Assembly (NCBI GenBank): GCA_016202605.1
Contig: JACQOJ010000076.1
Coordinates: forward strand, 1-35,278
Length of the DNA: 35,278 bases
Reading direction: 5' to 3'
From: Betaproteobacteria bacterium
Lineage (GTDB): Bacteria; Pseudomonadota; Gammaproteobacteria; Burkholderiales; SG8-41
Shown here in pieces: positions 6,126 through 15,214 of this stretch. Position numbers and translations under genes: made by a program. Each line of letters opens with the position of its first letter. The stretch's first letter is position 1. The notes below the pieces were generated by a model. That model searched no databases and was not told where the DNA came from. It worked only from the letters and a program-made list of their open reading frames with translations.

Positions 6126-7610
6126 ATTAGTTCAACTCCTTTAAAGCGCAAGCTCTCCGCGATCCTGGCAGCCGACGCGGTGAACTACAGCCGCCTGATG
6201 GCGGCGGACGAAGAGGGGACGCTGAAAGTCCTCTCGGCGCACCGCGCGGTGATCGACGGCATCATCGAGTTTCACGAGGGCCGCATCGTCAGCACCGCGG
6301 GCGACAGCGTGCTCGCGGAATTCGCGAGCCCGGTCGAGGCGGTGCGCTGTGCGGTGGAAGTCCAGGACGCGCTGCGCACCCGAAACGACAGTCTGCCCGA
6401 GGACAAGCGCCTGAAGTTCCGCGTCGGCGTCAATCTCGGGGACGTGATGGTCAAGGGCGACGACCTGCTGGGCGACGGGGTGAATGTCGCGGCGCGCCTG
6501 GAAAGCATCGCCGAGCCCGACGGCATCTGTATTTCGGCCAGCGTCTACGATCTGATCAGGGGCAAACTCGATCTGGGCTTCGTGGATATCGGCGAACAGA
6601 ACCTCAAGAACATCGATCATCCCATCCGGGTCTACCGGATCGACCGGGACGGCATGCCGGTGCCGAAGCCGGGCCCGGCGCGTAAAGCGTCCCGGACGAC
6701 GAGGGCCAGGTGGTTATCCGGAGCCGTGGGCGCCGCAATCGCTGCGGGCGCGGCGGCCTGGTATCTGGGTTTGCTCCCTGCGACGCCCCGGCAAGCGGAC
6801 CAGGCCCGGACCGCCGCATCCGAGCAAAAAGCCCAGGCGGAAGCCGCAGCGGCAGCCGAAGCGAAACGAGCACTGGAAGAACAGCGCCTCGCGGCCGAGC
6901 TTGCCCGCGCCCGCGCCGAGGCGGATGAAGCCAGGAAACGCGCCCAGGCGGAAACTACGGCAGCGACCTACGCGAAGCGAGCACTGGAAGAACAACGTGC
7001 TGCCGCTGCGAAGGCGTCAGCCGATGCCGAACTCGCCCGCGCCCACGCTGAGGCCGAGTCTGTCCGGCGCAAAGCGCAGGCGGAGCTGGCAGCGGCGCAG
7101 CAGGCGCGCAGTGCTGCGGAACGCGAGGCGGTGGCGCGCGCGGCGGAGTCGGCCGCGGCCGCACAGCCCGCGCAAGCGCCAAGAACAGCGCAAGAGACTC
7201 CCTCCCCGGCTCCCGCGATGGCGGCTGCTCCCGCCGCCTCAATACAGTCCCCTCCTTCCACCGCAGCCGCGGGAAATCGGTATCAAGGCAAATGGGACGC
7301 GTCGATCAAATGCGAAGCATGGAAAACCATGGATCCATTCGAGAGCGCCTTCCGCAGCAGGGTGGTAAACGGCGAGTTCCTGCTGGCGCGGGGCAAGCGC
7401 GATCAGCCGGGATTTATCGAGCTTCGCGGAACGCCCGGCGCCGACGGCACGCTCGTTCTGACCGGTCGTGGAATTACCGGCTTGCGCGCTCCGCGGCCCG
7501 CACAGCCTTACCCGGCACGACTCGAAGGAAAGTTCGAGGGCGATCGTTACCGCGGTAACGGCACGCTGGCGCGGCGACCGTGCGTGGTCGATATCTCGCG
7601 CGCGCAATAA
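6126..7610 (+). CDS. Class III adenylate/guanylate cyclase with TM segment, Ala-rich coiled coil and uncharacterised C-terminal domain
   Basis: KRKLSAILAADAVNYSRLMAADEEGTL...GDSVLAEFASPVEAVRCA...FRVGVNLGDVMVKGDDLLGDGVNVAARLESIAEPDGICISASVYD. ORF-track start 6180 would lose the metal-binding Asp; the frame extends upstream to a possible ATT start at 6126 behind GAGGG (6115-6119). Confidence 0.8.
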   Translation: MSSTPLKRKLSAILAADAVNYSRLMAADEEGTLKVLSAHRAVIDGIIEFHEGRIVSTAGDSVLAEFASPVEAVRCAVEVQDALRTRNDSLPEDKRLKFRVGVNLGDVMVKGDDLLGDGVNVAARLESIAEPDGICISASVYDLIRGKLDLGFVDIGEQNLKNIDHPIRVYRIDRDGMPVPKPGPARKASRTTRARWLSGAVGAAIAAGAAAWYLGLLPATPRQADQARTAASEQKAQAEAAAAAEAKRALEEQRLAAELARARAEADEARKRAQAETTAATYAKRALEEQRAAAAKASADAELARAHAEAESVRRKAQAELAAAQQARSAAEREAVARAAESAAAAQPAQAPRTAQETPSPAPAMAAAPAASIQSPPSTAAAGNRYQGKWDASIKCEAWKTMDPFESAFRSRVVNGEFLLARGKRDQPGFIELRGTPGADGTLVLTGRGITGLRAPRPAQPYPARLEGKFEGDRYRGNGTLARRPCVVDISRAQ

Positions 7611-7729
7611 CGCCGGCGAAGCGCGACACATGAAGGCAATCCGGAACGATGAAGTCAGCGGCGGCTCAGATCGTCCCGTAGCGCGAGCCGGCCGACGGCC
7701 GATCATCGCGAAGGTCGACGCGCAACCCC

Positions 7730-8116
7730 GTGGCCGCTGAAAAACCAGGTTCCGGCAAGTCCCGTGTGGACCGCATGATCGCGGAGGCGAATCGGGCGCG
7801 GGCCGCGCGCGAGACGGATTACCGCGGGCAGGCGCTCAAGATGTACCCGTGGATCTGCGGGCGATGCGGCCGCGAGTTCACGCACGCGAACGCGCAGCTC
7901 CTTGAAGTCCATCACCGCGACCACAACCACGACAACAATCCGCCCGACGGCAGCAACTGGGAGCTGCTCTGCACCTACTGCCATGAAAACGAACACCGCC
8001 GCTATCTGGATCACGCGGGAACCGGCGATCCGCAGTCCGGTGCGTCGCAACCGCGTGCGACATTCAAGGCGTTCGAAGACCTCGACGCGCTGCTGAAAGG
8101 GAAGGATAAAAGGTAG
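7730..8116 (+). CDS. yajD: HNH nuclease, YajD family
   Basis: ALKMYPWICGRCGREFTHANAQLLEVHHRDHNHDNNPPDGSNWELLCTYCHENEHRRYLD. Confidence 0.88.
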   Translation: MAAEKPGSGKSRVDRMIAEANRARAARETDYRGQALKMYPWICGRCGREFTHANAQLLEVHHRDHNHDNNPPDGSNWELLCTYCHENEHRRYLDHAGTGDPQSGASQPRATFKAFEDLDALLKGKDKR

Positions 8117-8132
8117 CCGCGCGCGCGCCCGG

Positions 8133-9473
8133 TCAGAGGAGCCCGCGGGCGAGTACGATGAGGATCAGCACCGGTACCACGTAGCGCAGTAGCAGCCGCC
8201 AGGCGTGCCACGCGGCGGGCGATCGCAGCCCGGAGGCGTTTCGCAACAGCGCGGGCGCAAGCGCCCAGCCGGCAAACAGCGCGATCAGCAGCCCGCTCAG
8301 CGGGAGCAGGAGATCGGAAGCGACGTGATCCGCTGCCTCGAGAATCCCGCTACCGAAGGGCCGGATCTCCGCCAGCAGGCCGAACCCGAGCGCGGAGGGA
8401 AGACCGAGGGTAAATGCGGCGAGGCCGACCGCCGCCGCCGCGGCCGGCCGCGTCCACCGCAGCCGGCGCACGAGAAAGGCCACGGGCACCTCGAGGAGCG
8501 ATACCGCGGAGGTAAGGGCGGCGGCCGAAAGCAGGAGGAAGAAAGCGAGCCCGACCACCCCGCCGCCGGGCAAAACGGCGAACACCTGCGGCAGGGTGAC
8601 GAACGCGAGCGGCGGGCCGTGCGCCGGATCGAGTCCGAACGCGAACACCGCGGGGAAGATCGCCACGCCGGCCACGAGAGAGAAAAGAGTGTCGCATGCA
8701 GCGACGGACAGCGCCGCGGGCGCGAGCCGCTGCGTTTGCGTCGTATAACTCGCGTAGGTGAGCAGTATGCCCATGCCGATGCCGAGCGAGAAAAACGCCT
8801 GGCCGAGCGCGGCGAGGTACACCTCCGGGCGCGCGAGCGCGGACCAGTCCGGCGCGAACAGGAAGACAAGGCCGCGGCGCGCGCCGTCGAGCGTCAGCGC
8901 ATAGGCCGCGAGCGCCACGACGATCGCGCCGAGCAGCGGCATGAGCACCTTGTTCGTCGCCTCGATCCCGCGCTCGATGCCCGCGGCCACCACGCCCACC
9001 GTGGTCGCGATCACGACGAACTGCCATAGCACCGGCTCGAGGGGATGCGTGATGAACGCCTCGAAATAGCCGCGTACTTCCTCCCGCGGCATGCCCCGGA
9101 ACGTGCCGCTCGCGTAGCCGGCCAGGTACCTGTAGGCCCAACCGGCGACCACCGCGTAGTAGGTGAGGATCAGGAATGCCGCCGCCATGCCGAGCCAGCC
9201 GGCGGCCCGCCAGGCCGGATGCGGCGCAAGCCGCTCGAAGGTCGCGATGGCGTCGGACCGGGCACCCTTGCCCAGCGCAAACTCGGCCAGCATCAACGGG
9301 ACGCCAAGGACCAGGACGCAAGCCACGTAGGCAAGCAGGAATGCCGCGCCGCCGTTCTCCCCGAGGACATAGGAGAACCGCCACATATTGCCCAGGCCGA
9401 CCGCGGCACCGACCGTCGCGAGGATGAATCCCGCTCGGGACCGCCACTGCTCGGCTTCTTTCGACTCGCGCAT
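8133..9473 (-). CDS. Sodium-dependent transporter, neurotransmitter:sodium symporter (SNF/NSS) family
   Basis: EQWRSRAGFILATVGAAVGLGNMWRFSYVLGENGGAAFLLAYVACVLVLGVPLMLAEFALG is the NSS N-terminal signature. Confidence 0.93.
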   Translation of the reverse strand: MRESKEAEQWRSRAGFILATVGAAVGLGNMWRFSYVLGENGGAAFLLAYVACVLVLGVPLMLAEFALGKGARSDAIATFERLAPHPAWRAAGWLGMAAAFLILTYYAVVAGWAYRYLAGYASGTFRGMPREEVRGYFEAFITHPLEPVLWQFVVIATTVGVVAAGIERGIEATNKVLMPLLGAIVVALAAYALTLDGARRGLVFLFAPDWSALARPEVYLAALGQAFFSLGIGMGILLTYASYTTQTQRLAPAALSVAACDTLFSLVAGVAIFPAVFAFGLDPAHGPPLAFVTLPQVFAVLPGGGVVGLAFFLLLSAAALTSAVSLLEVPVAFLVRRLRWTRPAAAAAVGLAAFTLGLPSALGFGLLAEIRPFGSGILEAADHVASDLLLPLSGLLIALFAGWALAPALLRNASGLRSPAAWHAWRLLLRYVVPVLILIVLARGLL

Positions 9474-9485
9474 GCACCCCGGCTC

Positions 9486-9560
9486 CTACCGCACGACGGT
9501 CACCGGCATGTTCGCCACGTGCAGCACTTTGCCCGACATGGAGCGAAGTAGAGTACCACG
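9486..9560 (-). pseudogene. Possible C-terminal remnant of a universal stress protein
   Basis: Minus-strand frame reads RGTLLRSMSGKVLHVANMPVTVVR-stop, resembling UspA C-termini (...VLHxAxxPVTVVR); no recognisable UspA sequence upstream. Confidence 0.45.
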
Positions 9561-9594
9561 CGGCGTCCCGGCGCCGCGAGCCCCGCCGCGTCGC

Positions 9595-11490
9595 TTACCG
9601 AAAGCCCAGCCGTATCCAGATCGGCAGGGCAAGCAAAGCCATGGCGAGATTCAGCCCTATCCACAAATCGCGGTCGGGAAGCCACGCCGGCGGTGTCGCA
9701 TCGACCATCCAGGTGCCGATGCCGACCAGCGCGCAGAAAACGGTAAGCGCCGCGAGCACGGTCGCAGCGAGACCGCGCACGAGGGAGGCGAGAGGCAGAC
9801 GCGCATCCTCTCCAGCCGCGCGCGCAACCGGCCCCCAGAAACCGGGCGGCCGGACCTTCTCATAGAACGCACGCAGCGACTCGGGCGTTACCGGATGAAT
9901 CCGGATGGAAGCGCCGATTCCCGCGGCAGTGGCCGCCGCCGCAACGATCAGTATGCGCAGCGGCGCGAGATCGTCCGGAACGAGCGCGAGCACCACGGGC
10001 ACGAGCAGCGCGGAAGCGATCAATGCGGCAAGCTCGCCCCAGGCCGTGATGCGCCACCACAACCACCTCAGCACGAGCATGACGCCGACGCCGGCGCCGA
10101 GCAGCAGGCTCGATTCCCAGGCTGTCTTCACCGAGTCGAGCCGGCTCATGATGAGGAGCGAAACGAGCAGGATCAGGATATTCGAAATGCGCGCCACCCA
10201 CACCAGCGAGCGCTCGCCGGGCGTCCTGCCGAGATAGCCGCAGACGAAGCGCCGGTAGATGTCGTTGGTCCAGTAGGAGGCGCCCCAGTTAAGATGCGTG
10301 TCGACGGTCGATGCCAGCGCCGCGATCATTCCGGTCAGCATCAGGCCTTTCAGTCCCGCCGGCAGGAATTCCGCGATGCCGAGCACGAAGGTTGCCTCCC
10401 GTTCGGCAACATATGAGGCGTGTCCGCGTGCCGGAGTGTCCGGAAACAGCAGCAGGAGCGCCAGCGCGATCGGCAGCCACACCAGGCTGCGCACGAGCAC
10501 CTGCGCGAACGTGAAGATCGTCGCCGCCCGCTTCGCTTCGTGATCGTCGCGGCACGCCATCGTGCGCTGCGCCAGGTAGCCGGTGCCGTCGGCGTTCACC
10601 TGGATCAGCCACTGGAGCAGAAACACGGCTAACAGCATCGCCGTGACATCGTGCGCAACGGACGGGGTGAACGCGAGGATTTCGGACGCACTGGGTCCGC
10701 TCTCCCGGCCTGATGCGTCGAACGCCGAGCGCAGCCCCGCCAGCATCGCGTCCATGCCCCCGGCTTCGCGAACCAGGAACGCGGCATAGGCGACGCTCGC
10801 GATCATCATGATGCCGAACTGCACCATGTCCGTCTTCACCACCGAGCGCAGCCCGCCCAGCGTGGAATAGAACAGCGTGATGAGCGTGATGAAGAGGAGT
10901 GACACGAAGTTGCTGGTCGCCCGCGTCCATCGCGCCGGATCGTCAGCCGGCGTTGCGGTGAGCGGCAGCTCCGCCCACTCGACAAAGCGGCGCAGCGCAT
11001 CGAACAGGCCTGCCGGCAGCCACTCGTTCCACGTGAGGAAAGGCTCGGCGATGCGCGTCGCGGCAAGGAGGACGATGGCGAGCGCAAAGCAGTTGAACAC
11101 GGTGCCGAAATAGAGCGCTTTAACCAGACGCAATGGCGCCGCGCCCCGCCCGGCATAACGCAATTCCGCCAGCTCCGCGTCGGTCAGCACGCCCGCCCGG
11201 CGCCAGCAGGCGGCGAGCACGAACGCCAGCAGGAGAAAAGAAATGGCGTAGATCCACAGCCGCCACAGCGCGAAGATGCCGCCGACCGCGACCAGCCCGG
11301 TCACGAGCAGCGGGGTGTCCGCGGCGAACTGCGTCGCCGCCATGCTGATGCCGGCGTGCCATCCGCTCAGGCTGCGTCCGGCGAGGAAATACTGTTCGGG
11401 GCTGACGGCGGCGAGGCGGCGGTCGCGCACTCCGACAACGACGACATAAGCCAGGAAGGCGGCGACGATCGCCAGGTCGAATAGCGTCAC
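9595..11490 (-). CDS. Sodium:solute symporter (SSS) family protein
   Basis: VVVGVRDRRLAAVSPEQYFLAGRSLSGWHAGISMAATQFAADTPLLVTGLVAVGGI...TMACRDDHEAKRAATIF...LMLTGMIAALASTVDTHLNWGASYWTNDIYRRF. Confidence 0.93.
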   Translation of the reverse strand: MTLFDLAIVAAFLAYVVVVGVRDRRLAAVSPEQYFLAGRSLSGWHAGISMAATQFAADTPLLVTGLVAVGGIFALWRLWIYAISFLLLAFVLAACWRRAGVLTDAELAELRYAGRGAAPLRLVKALYFGTVFNCFALAIVLLAATRIAEPFLTWNEWLPAGLFDALRRFVEWAELPLTATPADDPARWTRATSNFVSLLFITLITLFYSTLGGLRSVVKTDMVQFGIMMIASVAYAAFLVREAGGMDAMLAGLRSAFDASGRESGPSASEILAFTPSVAHDVTAMLLAVFLLQWLIQVNADGTGYLAQRTMACRDDHEAKRAATIFTFAQVLVRSLVWLPIALALLLLFPDTPARGHASYVAEREATFVLGIAEFLPAGLKGLMLTGMIAALASTVDTHLNWGASYWTNDIYRRFVCGYLGRTPGERSLVWVARISNILILLVSLLIMSRLDSVKTAWESSLLLGAGVGVMLVLRWLWWRITAWGELAALIASALLVPVVLALVPDDLAPLRILIVAAAATAAGIGASIRIHPVTPESLRAFYEKVRPPGFWGPVARAAGEDARLPLASLVRGLAATVLAALTVFCALVGIGTWMVDATPPAWLPDRDLWIGLNLAMALLALPIWIRLGFR

Positions 11491-11666
11491 GACGGCAGCG
11501 CGGAAAGATCACGAGAAGGTATCACGCGCCGCGGCCGTTGCGAATCACGCCCATGCCGGCCCGCGCGCGCCGTGCGCCGCGCCGGCGAGAAGATGCGAAA
11601 CAACTGTTGCTTTGCGAACGCCTGCACGATATAAATAGCGAAAGAGCAAAGCCCTCGAATCGCGAT

Positions 11667-12170
11667 ATGGCCCATCCCGAATTCAGACTCGCCACGCCCG
11701 CCGACGCCCACGAGATCGCGGTGATGTCGCGCTATCTCATCGAGGTCGGACTGCGCGGCTGGACGTGGCACCCGGAACGCGTTGCCAAGGCGATACGCGC
11801 GCGCGACACCACCGTGCTGGCGGCGAAGGTCAAGCAGGTGCTCATCGGGTTCGCGATCATGGAATTCGGCGACGTCAAAGGACACCTCAGCCTCCTCGCG
11901 GTGAAACCCTCGCACCAGCGCTGCGGCATCGGCCGCGAGATGATTGAATGGCTCGAAGAGGCGGCGCTCGCGGCAGGCATCTCCACGATCCAGCTCGAAC
12001 TGCGCGCCAACAATTTCGGCGCCCGCTGTTTCTACAAGATACTGGGCTTCAGGGAAACGGCGTTCATTCCCGGCTATTACCGCAATGTCGAGACGGCGGT
12101 GCGGATGTCGCGCGATATCCGCCGCGCGATCCCCAAAGCGGGTCAATTCGCCCCCGGCCGAACGATCTGA
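11667..12170 (+). CDS. GNAT family N-acetyltransferase (RimI-like)
   Basis: MAHPEFRLATPADAHEIAVMSRYLIEVGLRGWTWHPERVAKA...GHLSLLAVKPSHQRCGIGREMIEWLEEAALAAGISTIQLELRANNFGARCFYKILGFRE. Confidence 0.88.
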   Translation: MAHPEFRLATPADAHEIAVMSRYLIEVGLRGWTWHPERVAKAIRARDTTVLAAKVKQVLIGFAIMEFGDVKGHLSLLAVKPSHQRCGIGREMIEWLEEAALAAGISTIQLELRANNFGARCFYKILGFRETAFIPGYYRNVETAVRMSRDIRRAIPKAGQFAPGRTI

Positions 12171-12207
12171 CCGACGATCCGGGTCCCCTGCCCGGCGGGG
12201 AACGATT

Positions 12208-13335
12208 TCACGCCGGGGCCATTCTTGGAGCTGTTGCCGCGTCCCGCGGGCGCTCGTGGCACGCGAGCGCCCACGCTACGTGTTCGCGCACCAGCGGAGA
12301 GGGATGATCGGCGCGCGATCGGAGCGCACCGACGATTTCCGGGGACGTGCGTGCATTGCCCAGGCCCACAGCGAGGTTTCGAAGCCAGCGTTCATGGCCG
12401 AGGCGGTGAATCGCGCTGCCGAGCAACCGCGCGTGAAACTCTTCCTCGCTCCACGAAAAGAGCGCCGCGAGGCTCGCGTCGTCCAGGCCATTGCGCACTT
12501 CAAAGTCGGTTTCGGGGCTCGGCTGCGCGAACCTGTTCCACGGGCACACGAGCTGGCAGTCGTCGCAACCGTAGACGCGGTTGCCGATCAGCGGCCGCAA
12601 TTCGACCGGAATGCTGCCCCTGTTTTCGATCGTCAGGTAGGAAATGCAGCGCCGCGCATCGAGCTGGTACGGTGCGACGATCGCCCGCGTCGGGCACACG
12701 TCGATGCACTTGCGGCAGGTGCCGCAGTGCTCCTGCGGCACGCGATCCGGAGGCAGCGGCAGGTCGGTATAGATCTCGCCCAGAAAAAAGAACGATCCGG
12801 CCTCCCGGGAGAGCAGCAACGTGTGCTTGCCGCGCCAGCCCAGACCCGCCTTCCGCGCGAGTTCCACCTCCATGACCGGCCCGCTGTCGGCAAATGCGCG
12901 ATAGCCGAACTCTCCGATTTCATGGGTGATCCGGTCTACGAGCTTCTGCAGCCGCCGCCGCAGTACCTTGTGATAATCGCGGCCGAGCGCGTAGCGGGCG
13001 ATGAATGCCTTGTGCCTGTCGTCGACGACCGCCCGGCTGTCGCGCGCCTGCGGCAGGTAATTCATGCGCGCGGCGATGACACGCAGGGTACCCGGCACCA
13101 GTTCGGCGGGATGGGTGCGTTTGACGCCATGTCTTGCCATATAATCCATGTCGCCATGAAATCCCTTGCCGAGCCAGTCGATCAGACGCGTTTCGGCCGC
13201 AGACAGGTCGCAGTCGGCAATTCCCACTTCCTGAAAGCCGAGTTCCGCGCCCCAACGCTTGATGTCGCGCGCAAGCGCGGGGTACTCGATCACCGTTGAA
13301 CGCCGCTCCAGGTTTTCTTGCATAAGCCCCATCAT
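12208..13335 (-). CDS. queG: Epoxyqueuosine reductase
   Basis: GWRGKHTLLLSREAGSFFFLGEIYTDLPLPPD...HCGTCRKCIDVCPTRAIVAPYQLDARRCISYLTIENRGSIP...GNRVYGCDDCQLVCPWNRFA. Confidence 0.95.
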   Translation of the reverse strand: MMGLMQENLERRSTVIEYPALARDIKRWGAELGFQEVGIADCDLSAAETRLIDWLGKGFHGDMDYMARHGVKRTHPAELVPGTLRVIAARMNYLPQARDSRAVVDDRHKAFIARYALGRDYHKVLRRRLQKLVDRITHEIGEFGYRAFADSGPVMEVELARKAGLGWRGKHTLLLSREAGSFFFLGEIYTDLPLPPDRVPQEHCGTCRKCIDVCPTRAIVAPYQLDARRCISYLTIENRGSIPVELRPLIGNRVYGCDDCQLVCPWNRFAQPSPETDFEVRNGLDDASLAALFSWSEEEFHARLLGSAIHRLGHERWLRNLAVGLGNARTSPEIVGALRSRADHPSPLVREHVAWALACHERPRDAATAPRMAPA

Positions 13336-13800
13336 AAACCAGCCGCTTGCAGCCGCTATCTTGCAAGCGAGGCTGAAACGCTGGCGCTCGGCAGCGCGCT
13401 TGCCCGGGGCATCGGCCCGGGGATGGTGATCTACGTGTCAGGCGACCTCGGCGCGGGCAAGACGACGCTCGCGCGCGGCTTGTTGAGGGGGCTCGGATAC
13501 ACCGGACGGGTCAAGAGTCCGACGTTTACCCTGGTTGAACTTTACAAACTTTCTAGGTTATACTTGTATCACTTTGATTTTTATCGTTTCAAGGATCCGC
13601 GAGAGTTAGGCGAAGCCGGGTTTCGCGAGTATTTCAATCGGGACTCGGTGTGTCTCGTGGAGTGGCCGGAGCGGGCTGCGGCGGGCTTGCCCCCGGCCGA
13701 CGTAAGAATCGTGATGCGCGTGGCCGGAAGCGGGAGGGACGTCGAGATTTTCGCCGAGACGGAGGTTGGCAGGAGGTGTCTGGACCGGATCGAGTTGTAG
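13318..13800 (+). CDS. tsaE: tRNA t6A37 threonylcarbamoyladenosine biosynthesis ATPase
   Basis: GDLGAGKTTLARGLLRGLGYTGRVKSPTFTLVELY...YHFDFYRFKDPRELGEAGFREYF..VCLVEWPERA; start codon uncertain. Confidence 0.93.
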   Translation: MHKPHHKPAACSRYLASEAETLALGSALARGIGPGMVIYVSGDLGAGKTTLARGLLRGLGYTGRVKSPTFTLVELYKLSRLYLYHFDFYRFKDPRELGEAGFREYFNRDSVCLVEWPERAAAGLPPADVRIVMRVAGSGRDVEIFAETEVGRRCLDRIEL

Positions 13801-15176
13801 CGCCACGCCATCCGCGCGCCGCGGCCGCATCGTCACGCCCTGGATTTCATTCAAGCCGCCTCCCTGCCCTCCTCGCATCGCTATCAGCGGTGCTGACAAT
13901 CTTCTGCATTGGCCCGACCGAGGTCGCCCGCGCGCAGACTGCGGTTCAGATCGACTCGGCCCGGGTGTGGCCGGCACGCGAATACACCCGCATAACGCTC
14001 GAATCCAGGACCGCGCTTCAGCACAGGCTTTTCAGCCTCAAGGATCCCGACCGCCTCGTGCTCGACCTTGAAGGGGTCGAGATCACTGCTTCCCTTGCCG
14101 GTCTTGTGGACAAAATCGGCCCTGACGACCCGTACGTGAAGGCGGTCCGCATCGGGCGCTTCAGGCCGGGGACCGTGCGCCTCGTGCTCGACCTCAAGGC
14201 GGAAGTGAATCCGCAGGCGTTCACGCTTGCGCCCATCAGCGACTACGGTCACCGCCTGGTGCTGGATATTTATCCGCTGGTGCCGCTCGACCCGCTGCTT
14301 GCCTTCCTCGAAAAAGTGGAATCGGAACGGTCATCCGGAGCGGCGCGCCCGCCCGCCGGGCCGGCCGCGCCCGCGACGCCCCGCGCGGAGCAGCCGGTCG
14401 CGGACGGCGACCCGCAGCCGGCGCGCGCCGGATCGCCGAAAGGAGCGCCGGCCGCAAAGCGCTTCATCATCGTGGCGGTCGATGCCGGGCACGGCGGCGA
14501 GGATCCGGGGGCGCGGGGACGCGGGGGCACCTACGAGAAAACCATCACCCTTGCCATCGCGCGCAAGCTCAAGGCGAGAATAGACCGGGAACCCGACATG
14601 CGCGCCGTGCTGGTCCGCGACGGCGACTACTTCATTCCGCTGCACAGGCGCGTGGAAAAAGCGCGCCGCGTCAACGCCGACCTCTTCGTGTCGGTCCACG
14701 CGGACGCATTCATCAAGCCGCATGCGCGCGGGTCGTCGGTATTCGCGCTGTCGGAGCGCGGCGCCACCTCCGCTGCGGCGGGCTGGCTCGCAAAACGCGA
14801 AAACGAAGCGGACCTGATCGGCGGCGTCAACCTCGATATTCAGGACCCCTATCTCAAGAAGACGCTGCTCGATCTCTCGCAGACGGCGACCATCAACGAC
14901 AGCCTGAAGGTGGCCAAAGCCGTGTTGTCCGAGCTCGGCGAAATCAACACCCTGCACAAACCGCACGTCGAGCAGGCGAGCTTCGCCGTGCTCAAGGCGC
15001 CCGATATCCCGTCGATCCTGGTCGAGACCGCTTTCATCAGCAACCCGCTTGAAGAACGGAAACTCAGGGACGATGCCTACCAGACGAGGATGGCGGAGGC
15101 GATTTTTGCGGGCATCAAGCGCTACTTCGCCAAGAACCCGCCGCTCGCGCGCGAGCGGATGGCGCAAAACCCCTAG
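13776..15176 (+). CDS. amiC: N-acetylmuramoyl-L-alanine amidase with AMIN domain
   Basis: AMIN region (RVWPAREYTRITLESRTALQHRLFSLKDPDRLVLDLEGVE) plus Amidase_3 (VAVDAGHGGEDPGARGRGGTYEKTITLAIARKL...SVHADAF...PSILVETAFISNPLEE); GTG 13776 proposed. Confidence 0.93.
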   Translation: MSGPDRVVAPRHPRAAAASSRPGFHSSRLPALLASLSAVLTIFCIGPTEVARAQTAVQIDSARVWPAREYTRITLESRTALQHRLFSLKDPDRLVLDLEGVEITASLAGLVDKIGPDDPYVKAVRIGRFRPGTVRLVLDLKAEVNPQAFTLAPISDYGHRLVLDIYPLVPLDPLLAFLEKVESERSSGAARPPAGPAAPATPRAEQPVADGDPQPARAGSPKGAPAAKRFIIVAVDAGHGGEDPGARGRGGTYEKTITLAIARKLKARIDREPDMRAVLVRDGDYFIPLHRRVEKARRVNADLFVSVHADAFIKPHARGSSVFALSERGATSAAAGWLAKRENEADLIGGVNLDIQDPYLKKTLLDLSQTATINDSLKVAKAVLSELGEINTLHKPHVEQASFAVLKAPDIPSILVETAFISNPLEERKLRDDAYQTRMAEAIFAGIKRYFAKNPPLARERMAQNP

Positions 15177-15214
15177 CATGATCTTCGCCCCTGCATCAGC
15201 CCCCGCGGCGGGGT

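Noticed and set aside
8350-9477. 375-aa - ORF in an alternative frame of the NSS transporter gene
   Set aside because: Arg/Gly-rich off-frame translation; transporter frame is clearly the coding one
11944-13299. 451-aa + ORF opposite queG
   Set aside because: Antisense shadow of queG, no domain signature
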